Source: Halorubrum alkaliphilum (lineage in GTDB: Archaea > Halobacteriota > Halobacteria > Halobacteriales > Haloferacaceae). From it: a stretch of DNA of 64,000 bases. The stretch lies in contig NZ_JAGGKQ010000002.1 in the NCBI RefSeq assembly GCF_017873815.1, forward strand, positions 1-64,000, read 5' to 3'. This document shows positions 32,047 through 40,969 of this stretch, piece by piece. The first letter of the stretch is position 1; each line of letters starts with the position of its first letter. The notes beneath the pieces are model-generated. The model was not told where the DNA came from and ran no database searches. It saw only the letters and a list, made by a program, of their open reading frames with translations. The position numbers and the translations under genes are program-made.

Positions 32047-33942
32047 ATGACTGATGACGAACTCATCTGGCGGATATCGGGAGGATCCGGCGACGGGATC
32101 GCTTCCACCAGCCAGAACTTCGCGAAGGCCCTGATGCGATCGGGGTTGAACGTGTTCACACACCGACACTACCCGTCGCGGATCCGCGGTGGGCACACGT
32201 ACACCGAGATCCGTGCCGCCGAGGAACCGGTACGGTCCCGCGGCGACGGCTACAACTTCCTGCTCGCGCTCGGCGACTCGTTCGCCCGTAACCCGCAGGA
32301 GGAGGCCTTCTACGGGAACGAGGAGATCAAACCGCTCTCGGAGAACCTCGACGAACTCCGTGAGGGCGGCGTCATCGTGTACGACGAGGGACTGCTCGAC
32401 ACCTCGGAGATCCCGAACTTCGACGAGCGTGTCGAGGAGAACAACTGGCACGTGTACCCGCTCGACCTGCGCGGACTCGCCCGCGACATGGGTCGTGAAG
32501 TCATGCGGAACACGGCCGGCGTCGGCGCGACCTGTGCGCTGATCGGGATGGAACTCGACCACGTCGAGGATCTCATGCGCGATGCGATGCCGGAGAAGAT
32601 CCTCGACCCCAACCTCGAGATCCTCAACACTGCCTACGACCAGGTCCGTGAGGAGTACGATGTCGACGCGCCGGACGTCTCGGTGCCGACCGGCGATCAC
32701 GACGAGACGCAGCTGCTCATGTCCGGATCGGACGCGATCGCGTACGGCGCGATCGACGAGGGCTGTCGGTTCATTGCCGGCTACCCCATGACGCCGTGGA
32801 CAGAAGTGTTCACGATCATGGCACAGAACCTCCCCGGGTTGGACGGCATCTCGGAGCAGGTCGAAGACGAGATCGCGGCCGCCGCCCTCGCGGTCGGTGC
32901 CTCCCACGCCGGCGTCAAGGCCATGTCGGGCTCCTCCGGCGGCGGCTTCGCGCTGATGTCCGAGCCGCTCGGACTCGCGGAGATGACGGAGACACCCGTC
33001 GTCCTCGTTGAGGCTATGCGCGCCGGCCCGTCGACCGGGATGCCGACGAAGCCGGAGCAGTCCGACCTCGAACACGTCCTGTACACCTCACAGGGCGACT
33101 CCCAGCGCGTCGTCTTAGCGCCGGGCACCGTCGAGGAGGCGTACGAGCAGTCGCGGCTCGCCTTCCGGCTCGCCTACGAGTACCAGATCCCGTCGATCCT
33201 CCTGTACGACCAGAAGCTCGGCGGCGAACTGGTGAACGTCCCGAAGAGCCACTTCGACCGCGATCCGAATCCGACCCTCGGGAAGACGCTGGGCGAGGAC
33301 GCGCTCGCGGATGAGCCGCACTCGGCGGACGGGAAGTTCCACCGTTTCCAGCACGATGTCGACGACGGGGTCTCGCCGCGGTCGGTCCCCGGCCAGAAGG
33401 GCGGTCGCTATCTCGCGACCGGCAACGAGCACGACCCGACCGGCCACATCAGCGAGTCGCCCGACAACCGCGTCGCACAGATCGACCGTCGGACGCAGAA
33501 GCTCGAAGCGATCCGCGCTGACCTCGACACTGAGGACACCGGCTCGTACGCCGGCCCCGACGACGCCAAGTACGGCATCCTCACGTTCGGGAGCCAGCAG
33601 GGAACCGTCGAGGAGGCGGTCGACCGTCTCAACGACGCCGGCGTCTCGGTGAAGTCGTACGGCGTCTCGGACATGCTCCCGTTCCCGACCGATCAGGTCG
33701 AGGCGTTCGTCGAGAGCGTCGACGAGGTGCTCGTCGTCGAGATGACCGCCTCGGGACAGTTCCGCGGGCTCGTTCAGAAGAACCTCGGTCGCTACGGCGA
33801 GAAGCTGTCGAGCCTGCTGAAGTACAACGGGAACCCGTTCGAGCCCGCGGAGGTTGTTGACGGGTTCGAGGCCGCGATACTCGAAGGCGACGGCGACGCA
33901 TCCGGCCATCAGACTACCTTCGTCCCAGCCGCAGGTGATTAA
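32047..33942 (+). CDS. porA: 2-oxoacid:ferredoxin oxidoreductase alpha subunit (probably pyruvate)
   Basis: 631 aa from the ATG at 32047. A fused gamma-alpha subunit: the gamma-like part (1-190) contains ISGGSGDGIASTSQNF and RIRGGHTYTEIR; the alpha part has GYPMTPWTEVFTIMA, MSGSSGGGFALMSEPLG and MRAGPSTGMPTKPEQSD. With PorB it oxidatively decarboxylates a 2-oxoacid to acyl-CoA, reducing ferredoxin with TPP. The pair length (631 + 312) fits the haloarchaeal pyruvate enzyme better than the shorter 2-oxoglutarate pair; this is from recall, so the substrate is not certain. Confidence 0.75.
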   Translation: MTDDELIWRISGGSGDGIASTSQNFAKALMRSGLNVFTHRHYPSRIRGGHTYTEIRAAEEPVRSRGDGYNFLLALGDSFARNPQEEAFYGNEEIKPLSENLDELREGGVIVYDEGLLDTSEIPNFDERVEENNWHVYPLDLRGLARDMGREVMRNTAGVGATCALIGMELDHVEDLMRDAMPEKILDPNLEILNTAYDQVREEYDVDAPDVSVPTGDHDETQLLMSGSDAIAYGAIDEGCRFIAGYPMTPWTEVFTIMAQNLPGLDGISEQVEDEIAAAALAVGASHAGVKAMSGSSGGGFALMSEPLGLAEMTETPVVLVEAMRAGPSTGMPTKPEQSDLEHVLYTSQGDSQRVVLAPGTVEEAYEQSRLAFRLAYEYQIPSILLYDQKLGGELVNVPKSHFDRDPNPTLGKTLGEDALADEPHSADGKFHRFQHDVDDGVSPRSVPGQKGGRYLATGNEHDPTGHISESPDNRVAQIDRRTQKLEAIRADLDTEDTGSYAGPDDAKYGILTFGSQQGTVEEAVDRLNDAGVSVKSYGVSDMLPFPTDQVEAFVESVDEVLVVEMTASGQFRGLVQKNLGRYGEKLSSLLKYNGNPFEPAEVVDGFEAAILEGDGDASGHQTTFVPAAGD

Positions 33943-33945
33943 GAC

Positions 33946-34884
33946 ATGAGCACGTTTTCAGCAATTGGAGAGGAACGAGAGATCGACCGCGACGAGTACA
34001 CCCCCGGCGTCGAGCCACAGCCGACGTGGTGTCCAGGCTGTGGTGACTTCAGCGTCCTGAAGGCGCTGAAACAGGCGCTCCCGGAGGTCGGGCGCTCGCC
34101 GGAAGAAACGCTTCTGTGTACCGGGATCGGCTGCTCCGGCAAGCTGAACAGCTACCTCGACACGTACGGGTTCCACACGATCCACGGGCGATCGCTGCCC
34201 GTGGCTCGCGCCGCGAAGCTCGCGAACCCCGGCGTCGAAGTCATCGCCGCCGGCGGCGACGGCGACGGCTACGGGATCGGCGGAAACCACTTCCTCCACA
34301 CGGCCCGAGAGAACCACGACATGACGTACATCGTCTTCAACAACGAGATCTTCGGGCTCACGAAGGGACAGACCTCCCCGACCAGCCCGAAGGGACACAA
34401 GTCGAAGACGCAGCCGTCTGGCAGCGCCAAGGAGCCGCTCAAGCCGCTCTCGCTCGCGCTCAACGCCGGCGCGTCGTACGTCGCCCGCACGGCCGCGGTC
34501 AACCCGAACCAGGCGAAGGAGATCCTCGTCGAGGCCATCGAACACGACGGCTTCGCACACGTCGACTTCCTCACACAGTGTCCGACGTGGAATAAGGACG
34601 CACGTCAGTACGTCCCATACATTGACGTCCAGGAGTCCGAAGACTACGACTTCGATCCGACGGACAAGGTCGAGGCCGCGGAAATGATGCGCGAGACCGA
34701 GGAGGCGCTCCACGAGGGCAAGGTGCTCACGGGACGCTACTACGTCGACGAGGACCGTCCCTCCTACGGACAGGAGAAGCGTGCGATCGGCGAGATGCCC
34801 GAGGAGCCGCTGGCCGAGCGCTACTGGGACGACGACTACGAGTGGGAGCGCTCCCACGATCGGTTCCTCGAGAAGCACGAGTAG
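33946..34884 (+). CDS. porB: 2-oxoacid:ferredoxin oxidoreductase beta subunit (probably pyruvate)
   Basis: 312 aa, three bases after porA. It carries the TPP and 4Fe-4S sites: WCPGCGDF, GIGCSGKLNSYL, HGRSLPVARAAKLANP, and GGDGDGYGIGGNHF (TPP-binding GDG), then FNNEIFGLTKGQTSPTS. A later Cys in LTQCPTWN may be the fourth cluster ligand. The acidic C-terminal extension is typical for halophiles. Electrons go to a 2Fe-2S ferredoxin not encoded here. Confidence 0.78.
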   Translation: MSTFSAIGEEREIDRDEYTPGVEPQPTWCPGCGDFSVLKALKQALPEVGRSPEETLLCTGIGCSGKLNSYLDTYGFHTIHGRSLPVARAAKLANPGVEVIAAGGDGDGYGIGGNHFLHTARENHDMTYIVFNNEIFGLTKGQTSPTSPKGHKSKTQPSGSAKEPLKPLSLALNAGASYVARTAAVNPNQAKEILVEAIEHDGFAHVDFLTQCPTWNKDARQYVPYIDVQESEDYDFDPTDKVEAAEMMRETEEALHEGKVLTGRYYVDEDRPSYGQEKRAIGEMPEEPLAERYWDDDYEWERSHDRFLEKHE

Positions 34885-35024
34885 GCCTCGCGTTCGGCAC
34901 ACACGAGAACGCGTCGCAGTCGACGCTCGCGGCCTATACGAGGCCGCTCCGGCCCGGTTCGCCGCTTCGATCCACTGTTTTCGGGTTCGCAAGGTATTTT
35001 TTCCGTCGCGACAAAGAGGATCGT

Positions 35025-35453
35025 ATGAGTACGGTATCGACGGAAGAGCGGATCCTCTCCGTGTTGGAGGAGGACGCACAGGCCTCCTGCGGGGAGATAG
35101 CCGAGCGGGCCGACGTCTCGAAGCCCACGGTGCGGAAGTACATCGACAAACTGGAGGAGGAGGGCGTCATCGTCGGCTACTCGGCGGACGTCGATCCGAA
35201 GAAGCTCGCGACCCAGTCGATCGCGATGGTCGGGATGGACGTCGATTCCGGGAAGTACGTCTCGGCGACCCGCGAACTGAAACGACTCGACGAAGTGGAG
35301 GCGTTGTACACGTCCTCCGGTGACCACATGTTGATGGCTGAGGTCCGCGCCACCGACGGCGACGAGCTCGGCGACGTCATCAGCGACGAACTGCTCGCAG
35401 TCGACGGCGTCACCGCCGCTCACCCGTCGTTTCTACAGGAACGACTGAAGTAG
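35025..35453 (+). CDS. Lrp/AsnC family transcriptional regulator
   Basis: 142 aa from the ATG at 35025. GGTATTTTTT ~30 bp upstream is the promoter. N-terminal winged helix-turn-helix (STEERILSVLEEDAQASCGEIAERADVSKPTVRKYI) and a C-terminal RAM ligand domain (about 60-142) with VGMDVDSGKYVSATREL. It lies 140 bp after porB on the same strand and may regulate porAB, in line with Lrp control of central metabolism; that link is inference. Confidence 0.85.
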   Translation: MSTVSTEERILSVLEEDAQASCGEIAERADVSKPTVRKYIDKLEEEGVIVGYSADVDPKKLATQSIAMVGMDVDSGKYVSATRELKRLDEVEALYTSSGDHMLMAEVRATDGDELGDVISDELLAVDGVTAAHPSFLQERLK

Positions 35454-35494
35454 ATCGGAGCGTTTCGTCGCGATGTCTCCCGTCACAAACGCTG

Positions 35495-35971
35495 CTACCC
35501 GCGGATCAGCGTCTCCACGTCGACGACGAACACGGCCTCGTTGCCCTCGGGCCCCTGTCTCCTGCCGCGCGGAGCGAAGCCGTGTGAGCGATAGAACTCT
35601 CGAACGGCCGGTTGATCGACCGGAACGTCCGTTCGGAGCGTTCGGGTTCCCCTGTCGGCGAGCGACGACGCGACTCGTTCGAGCAACTCCTCGGAGATCC
35701 CCTCGCCGGCGTGTTCCGGGTGAACCCACAGAGCGAGTAGTTCGGCCTCCGCCGCGTCCTCGTCGGGGTGGGCGATCGCCACGCCGACCGGGCCGTCGTC
35801 GTCCTCCATCAGGAACCGACACTCCGCGCCCGCGGTCGCCTCCCTGACACCCGCGGCGGACACGTCAAACAGCGGCCCGGCGATGTCGTCGAAAACGGTC
35901 GCCTCGCGGGCTCTCGATACCGCAGTCCGAAGGATCTCCGCATCGCCGGGACGCGCCGGTCAGACACGCAT
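35495..35971 (-). pseudogene. GNAT acetyltransferase gene with a TGA at codon 4
   Basis: From the ATG at 35971 the frame reads Met-Arg-Val-stop (TGA at 35962-35960), then continues open as PARPGDAEILRTAVSRARE and so on to 35495. These residues are exactly what the first strand and helix of a GNAT fold should be. A GTATAC box at 35995-36000 lies ~27 bp before that ATG, as for a leaderless gene, so the TGA probably arose from CGA (Arg). The first possible restart is the GTG at 35863 (122 aa), which lacks the first strand and helix. Acetyl-CoA motif: LLALWVHPEHAGEGISEELL. It is either inactivated, read through or a sequencing error. Confidence 0.65.
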
Positions 35972-35992
35972 GTATGAACGCTACACCGGGAC

Positions 35993-36003
35993 CTAGGTAT
36001 ACG
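35993..36003 (-). promoter_or_regulatory. TATA box of the interrupted GNAT gene
   Basis: The minus strand reads ACGTATACCT, ~27 bp before the ATG at 35971. This supports that ATG, and not the downstream GTG, as the ancestral start. Confidence 0.5.
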
Positions 36004-36088
36004 TTTCGGGGGCGGCGATGTCCGCCGCCCGCTGCCGTTAGGTAGGCGGCTCCGTCAGGCGGTCGGCTCTGTTAAAATGTCGGCCTCG

Positions 36089-39000
36089 TTATGAGACTGG
36101 GTCGATCCCGAGGGTGACGACGACGTCCTCAACGTCCCACTCCTCGACGAGACCGTCGTCGGTTGCGGCGTCGGCGGGGTCGTCGAGCCACGCGTCAGCC
36201 CGCACCTCGCCGGCTATCAGGTCGGCGTGGTCGTCGACGAACCCGGCGACGCGTTCGTCGTCGACCGCGACGCCGACGCGGATCCGCGCCTCAACGTCGA
36301 GGTCGAGTGTCTTACGCATCTCTTGGATCCGACGGATTACGTCGCGAGCGTATCCCTCCGACTCGATTTCTGGCGTCAACGAGGCGTCCACGTACACGGT
36401 CCCGCCGTCGAAGTCGACGCCGGTGACGTGCTCTGGAGGTTCGGCGACGTACTCGACCATCTCGTCGTCGAGTTCGACCGTCTCGCCGTCGACGACGAGG
36501 CCGGCGTCGACCTCCTCACGGGTCGCCCCCTGTACGGCGGCCATCACCTCCTGTGCGTCGCCGCCGAACGCCGGCCCGATGGCGGACATCCGCGGCTCGG
36601 CCGTCTCGACGAGCGCGTCGAACGCCCCGGTGACTTCGAGCGTCCGGGCGTTCACGCGGTCGAGGATCAGCTCCTCAAGATTCCGAACCGCCTCGGCCAC
36701 CTCCTCGTCGTCGGTCTCGACGACGACTCGCGGAACGGGCCACCGGAGCTTGCGACCGGCCTGCTGGCGCGCGTTCGCGGCCGCCTCCTCAACGTTTCGG
36801 AGGACCGCCACGTCGCGTTCGAGGTCGGAGTCGTGGAGTTCGTCATCGGGTTCGGGGTACGAGAGCGCGTGGACCGTCGTCGCCTCCCCGTCGAGCGTCT
36901 GGTACATCCGCTCGGTTAGATACGGCGCGATCGGCGCGAGCAGCCGAATGACCTCGTCGAGTACGGTCGCGAGCGTCGCGTACGCGCCGCGCTTGGTGTC
37001 CGAGTCGGCCTCCTCCCACATGCGGTCGCGGACCGCTTTCACGTAGAACCGCGAGACGTCCTTGGTGACGAACTCGATGATGGCGTTGACCGCGTCGCTG
37101 ACGCGGTACTCCGCCCACGCCTCGGTCACTTCCGTTTCGACCGACTGGAGTCGCGAGAGCACCCACTCGTCGACCAGTTCGAGTTCGCCGTCCGAGAGGT
37201 CCGCCTCGGCGGGGTCGTAGCCGTCGAGTTCCATGTACTCCAGCGGGAAGCGGAAGACGTTCCAGAGGATGTTGAGTTTCCCCTGGATCTCGCCCAGCCC
37301 GTCCCACTCGAACGCGAGGTCGACGCCCTGCTGGTCGTGGCTGAGCAGGTACGTGCGGAGCGGGTCGCGTCCGGCCCGGTCGATCGCCTCCTCGGGAGTG
37401 ACGATGTTGCCGACGGATTTCGACATCTTGCGACCGTCCTCGTCGTTTGCGAACCCGTGCATGAGTACCTCCTCATAAGGGATCTCGCCGACCGCGGCGG
37501 TCCCCATCCCGAGCTGTGACCAGAACCACCCGCGGGTCTGGTCGTGCGCCTCGATTATCAGGTCGGCAGGCCATAGCTCGTCGTGGCTCTCGTCGTTCGA
37601 GGGGTAGCCGAGCGTCCCCCACGTGGCGACCGAGGAGTCCAGCCAGACGTCGAAGACGTCCTCGACGCGGCGATACGTGGTGTCGTCCTCGACGATCGTC
37701 AGGTCGTCGACTGCGGGGCGGTGGAGGTCGATCGTCTCCGGATCGATCTCTTCCTCGACGCGTTCGGCGAGCTCCTCGCGAGTGCCGACCACGATCATGT
37801 CCTCGTCGAGGTGGTCGGCGTCGGCGTCCTCCGGGACCCAGATGGGGATCGGGACTCCCCAGTAGCGCTGGCGGGAGACGTTCCAGTCGGGCGCGTCCTC
37901 GATGAAGTCGCGGAACCGGTTGTCGCGGGCCCACCCCGGGTGCCACTCGGACTCGGCCATGTTGTCGAGAAGGTCCTCCTTCACGTCCGTGATCGAGATG
38001 AACCACTGGTCGGTGACCAGCTGGATGATCCCCGTGTCACAGCGCCAGCAGTGGCCGTAGCTGTGGTTCACGGTACCGTGTGCGAGCATGTGGCCGTCGG
38101 CGACCAGATCGTCGATGATCCCGTCGTTGGCGTCGCGAACGAACTGCCCGGCGTACTCGCCGGCGGCGGCAGTGAACTCGCCGTTCGGCTCGACGGGACA
38201 GAAGACCTCGAGTCCCAGTTCACTGCCGCGGTGGAAGTCCTCCTCACCGTGGCCCGGCGCGGAGTGGACGAGTCCGGTGCGGTCGGCCTCCACGTAGTCG
38301 GCGGCGTACACCTGCCCGGCCCCCTCGAAGTCGGCGTACTCGGCGACGCGGTCGGCGAGCGGATGGTCGTACTCCCAGCCAAGCATGTCGCCGCCGGAGA
38401 GCTCCGCCTCGATCTCGTAGTCCTCATACCGCCCCTCCTGTAGCACGTCCTCGACGCACTCCTCGGCGACGTAGAGAACCTCCTCCTCGCCGCCCTTCTC
38501 TGCGCGGACGGCGTTGTACGTCAACTCCTCGTCGACGGCGACGAAGGCGTTCGCGGGGATCGTCCACGGGGTTGTCGTCCAGATGACGAGGCTTCCCTCC
38601 CGGTCGGCAAGCGGGAACTTCACGTAGATGGAGGGGTCGTCGACGTGCTCGTACTCGACCTCGTTGTTCGCGAGGCCGGTCTCACAGCGCGGACACTGCG
38701 AGACGGACCGTTTCCCCTGCTCGACGAGTCCGTTGTCGGCGACGTTGGAGAACGCCCACCACGCGGCCTCCATGTACTCGGGATCGATCGTCTCGTAGGG
38801 GTCCTCCCAGTCCATCCACACGCCGATCGATTTGAAGTCCTCGTCCATCGCCGCGCGGTTGCGGAGCGCGAACTCCTTACACTTCTGGATGAACGGCTCC
38901 ATCCCGTACTCCTCGATGTCCCGCTTGTTCTCGAAGCCGAGTTCCTCTTCGACTTTGACCTCGATTGGGAGCCCGTGCATGTCGTAGCCGGGACGGTCAG

Positions 39001-39235
39001 TGACGCGGTGACCGGTCATCCGTTTGTGACGGATGACGGCGTCTTTCAGCGTCTTGTTCCACGCCGTGCCGAGGTGCATCTGTCCGGAGGTGTACGGCGG
39101 CCCGTCGACGAAGAAGAACGGCGGGTCGTCGGCGTGTGCCTCCTTGGCCGACTCGTAGGCGTTCGCGTCGTCCCAGTACTCGTCGACTGTGGACTCGACG
39201 TCCGCCGGGGTGTACTGGTCGTCGATATCGTCCAT
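36089..39235 (-). CDS. ileS: Isoleucyl-tRNA synthetase
   Basis: 1048 aa from the ATG at 39235; an ATG 17 codons upstream has no family similarity. Class Ia enzyme: the HIGH-type motif is MHLGTAW near residue 53, followed by the editing domain (about 190-400), then KMSKS in GRKMSKSVGNIV, the anticodon-binding domain and a C-terminal domain with PEHVTGVDFDGG. CRCDTG and CPRCETG pairs look like zinc knuckles. Length matches archaeal/eukaryotic-type IleRS. No T-box or other leader is visible. Confidence 0.96.
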   Translation of the reverse strand: MDDIDDQYTPADVESTVDEYWDDANAYESAKEAHADDPPFFFVDGPPYTSGQMHLGTAWNKTLKDAVIRHKRMTGHRVTDRPGYDMHGLPIEVKVEEELGFENKRDIEEYGMEPFIQKCKEFALRNRAAMDEDFKSIGVWMDWEDPYETIDPEYMEAAWWAFSNVADNGLVEQGKRSVSQCPRCETGLANNEVEYEHVDDPSIYVKFPLADREGSLVIWTTTPWTIPANAFVAVDEELTYNAVRAEKGGEEEVLYVAEECVEDVLQEGRYEDYEIEAELSGGDMLGWEYDHPLADRVAEYADFEGAGQVYAADYVEADRTGLVHSAPGHGEEDFHRGSELGLEVFCPVEPNGEFTAAAGEYAGQFVRDANDGIIDDLVADGHMLAHGTVNHSYGHCWRCDTGIIQLVTDQWFISITDVKEDLLDNMAESEWHPGWARDNRFRDFIEDAPDWNVSRQRYWGVPIPIWVPEDADADHLDEDMIVVGTREELAERVEEEIDPETIDLHRPAVDDLTIVEDDTTYRRVEDVFDVWLDSSVATWGTLGYPSNDESHDELWPADLIIEAHDQTRGWFWSQLGMGTAAVGEIPYEEVLMHGFANDEDGRKMSKSVGNIVTPEEAIDRAGRDPLRTYLLSHDQQGVDLAFEWDGLGEIQGKLNILWNVFRFPLEYMELDGYDPAEADLSDGELELVDEWVLSRLQSVETEVTEAWAEYRVSDAVNAIIEFVTKDVSRFYVKAVRDRMWEEADSDTKRGAYATLATVLDEVIRLLAPIAPYLTERMYQTLDGEATTVHALSYPEPDDELHDSDLERDVAVLRNVEEAAANARQQAGRKLRWPVPRVVVETDDEEVAEAVRNLEELILDRVNARTLEVTGAFDALVETAEPRMSAIGPAFGGDAQEVMAAVQGATREEVDAGLVVDGETVELDDEMVEYVAEPPEHVTGVDFDGGTVYVDASLTPEIESEGYARDVIRRIQEMRKTLDLDVEARIRVGVAVDDERVAGFVDDHADLIAGEVRADAWLDDPADAATDDGLVEEWDVEDVVVTLGIDPVS

Positions 39236-39309
39236 ACTCTGTGTCTCCGCGCCCGCGTATTTGAATACGGCGAACCGGGTTCCCATGCCCGGACGACCCA
39301 GATCCTGTC

Positions 39310-39765
39310 TCAGTCGAAGTCAGGCAGGTCGTCCGGGGCTTCGTACTCCGCCTCCCAGTCGATGTACTCGTCTTTGAGCACCTCACAGGCGATCTGGCCG
39401 AGCTCCGTGAGCCCGGCGTTGATCGCGGAGACGGTCCCCCACGAGTCCAGATGGGGGTGGAGATCGCGCTCCTTCCAGTCCTCCGGGAGTCCGGGCGCGT
39501 GATAGCCGACGCGGTCCGCGAAGTCGTCCCAGAAAAAGTCGTATCGCGAGACGAGACCGAGATCCTCGACTATCGCCCACTCCGCCGCGTCGAGGTCGCT
39601 GCTGCGGGCCCACTGCGTGAACGCGTCCTCCCACGCGCCCTCGCGGAGGAACGCCTCCAACTCGTCACGACGGTACTCGCCGCCGCTGACCTCGGCGTCG
39701 TCGTACTCGTTCGGGTCGACCTCTCGAAGCTCCGGCGGGTTTGGGGTCTCGACGTCGAGTGACAT
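39310..39765 (-). CDS. Conserved haloarchaeal hypothetical protein
   Basis: 151 aa from the ATG at 39765. Strongly acidic and Trp/Asp-rich (WEDAFTQWARSSDLDAAEW, YDFFWDDFADRVGYHAPGLPEDW). No membrane segment and no Cys motif. The gene runs in the same direction as ileS, 74 bp upstream of it, so the two may be co-transcribed. Family not recognised. Confidence 0.6.
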   Translation of the reverse strand: MSLDVETPNPPELREVDPNEYDDAEVSGGEYRRDELEAFLREGAWEDAFTQWARSSDLDAAEWAIVEDLGLVSRYDFFWDDFADRVGYHAPGLPEDWKERDLHPHLDSWGTVSAINAGLTELGQIACEVLKDEYIDWEAEYEAPDDLPDFD

Positions 39766-39880
39766 GAACGCCGATCCGCGCCGGTGGAGTAAAACGCTGC
39801 GGGCTCGCGTCGGGGGGACCACACGATCGGTTTCGGCCTCGATCCGCGCCTTTTACCGCCCCGCCGCGCGATCGGTCGAT

Positions 39881-40288
39881 ATGAACGTTCGTGCGCGCTC
39901 GCGTCAGGCGGGGATCGTCGCCAGCGTCGCCGGCGTGCTCCTGCTGCTCGCCCCGTACGCGATCGTCTCCGGGTTCGAGACGCAGATCGCCGGCTACTAC
40001 GCGGCCGGACCGGTCGGCGCGTGGGGGATCGCGCTGTTCGCGCTGTTGACCGCGGTGGTGTTCGCCTCCGTCGAGCGCGGCAACGTCGATCCGGCAACCC
40101 TAGCCGGGGTGCTCGTCGTGCTCGCGGCGGTGACGCCGCTGCTCGCGATCCTCTGGTACCTCTCGATCGATCCGACGAGGATGTTCGCCGAGTACGGGTG
40201 GCTCGAGTGGCACGCGCCCGCGGTGATCGCGGTGGTGCTTCCGCTTCCGGCGCTGGCCGGAATACACGCCCGCGAACTGCTCGGGTAG
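39881..40288 (+). CDS. Small integral membrane protein
   Basis: 135 aa from the ATG at 39881; the longer frame upstream is antisense to the preceding gene and not used. CCTTTTACC ~30 bp before the ATG may be its TATA element. Four hydrophobic helices: GIVASVAGVLLLLAPYAIV, GPVGAWGIALFALLTAVVFA, LAGVLVVLAAVTPLLAILWYL and PAVIAVVLPLPALAGI. No family recognised. It is the last gene before the SRP RNA. Confidence 0.6.
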   Translation: MNVRARSRQAGIVASVAGVLLLLAPYAIVSGFETQIAGYYAAGPVGAWGIALFALLTAVVFASVERGNVDPATLAGVLVVLAAVTPLLAILWYLSIDPTRMFAEYGWLEWHAPAVIAVVLPLPALAGIHARELLG

Positions 40289-40362
40289 GCGTCGTCGGGT
40301 GAACGGACCGACGTTCACCGCCGAACGAAAGGCCCTTATGGGCCACGCATGTAGTAAAAACT

Positions 40363-40658
40363 GGACTAGGTCGGGCGGTTAGGCCCCGCTCGTAACCCGT
40401 GAGGTAGTCTTCAGCGGGGACCGAACGTCGGGCACGTCCGGTCAGACCGGCACGGGCCTCGAGAGCCAACGTGGAAGCCTCGTCCGCCGGGGACAGCGGT
40501 CCACGGTGCCCGCTCGCAGGAGCGGTCCGTCGTGGTTCGTCGGCGACAGCGGGTCAGGCGCGGAAGCGAGCAGCCCACCGCCGGACGTCCGTCGCTCGTC
40601 GGGTCGCGGGGTGGAGGAGGCAACCGGGATACCCCGTACCGGAACGCCGGGCAAGTCC
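40363..40658 (+). ncRNA. Signal recognition particle 7S RNA
   Basis: About 296 nt. The helix 8 core GGTCAGGCGCGGAAGCGAGC followed by AGCCCACC (40552-40579) has the GGAA tetraloop and the asymmetric AGCAGCC side that SRP54 recognises. The ends pair as archaeal helix 1: GGACT at the 5' end with AGTCC at the 3' end, and GGGCGGTT with AACGCC inside. Helices 3/4 and helix 6 are carried by the 5' Alu-like part and by AGCGGGGACC. A CCCTTATGG box ~28 bp upstream is the promoter. SRP19 is encoded at 53099. Boundaries are estimated from the pairing. Confidence 0.85.
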
Positions 40659-40841
40659 GATCGTCCGTCATTCATATCCGGTTTATGTACAATCAGCTCT
40701 ACTAGGGTACGGAGTGGCCATACCACTCTGAGTGATCGGCTGTATACATACAACCGTGCGGTGTTGTTGGCGGGGATATATACCTCGCTACGGATGTGGT
40801 GACTGTTCTCAACGCCCAAGTGATGACCGCCGGAGCCACGG
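40659..40841. other. Spacer between the SRP RNA and element copy 3
   Basis: The spacer is AT-richer, with several TATA-like sequences (CTGTATACATAC near 40740 and GGATATATACC near 40778). I see no gene. Confidence 0.4.
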
Positions 40842-40969
40842 CGAACACGTCCAAAGCCCAGTCAGCCACGTATAAGTGATCGACGGTGAAGTCGCGGTGA
40901 CGTCCTCCAAAGCCCCAGTCGCTCGGTTATACACGGTTACTCACACACCGACGACGAACACGTCCAAAG
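40842..40969 (+). repeat. Three tandem copies of the element's 5' block
   Basis: GTCCAAAGCCC(C)AGTC-type blocks occur at about 40848, 40904 and 40961. Two have a TATA box exactly 33 bp upstream (TATAAG at 40871 and TATACA at 40928); the first has none. The first and third share CGAACACGTCCAAAGCCC, starting at 40842 and 40955 (113 bp apart), showing local duplication. Only the third is followed by the matching 3' arm. Confidence 0.6.

Noticed and set aside
40411-40802. Short open frames over the SRP RNA
   Set aside because: They overlap the RNA in several frames on both strands, show no domain and no halophilic composition. The RNA structure explains the sequence better.
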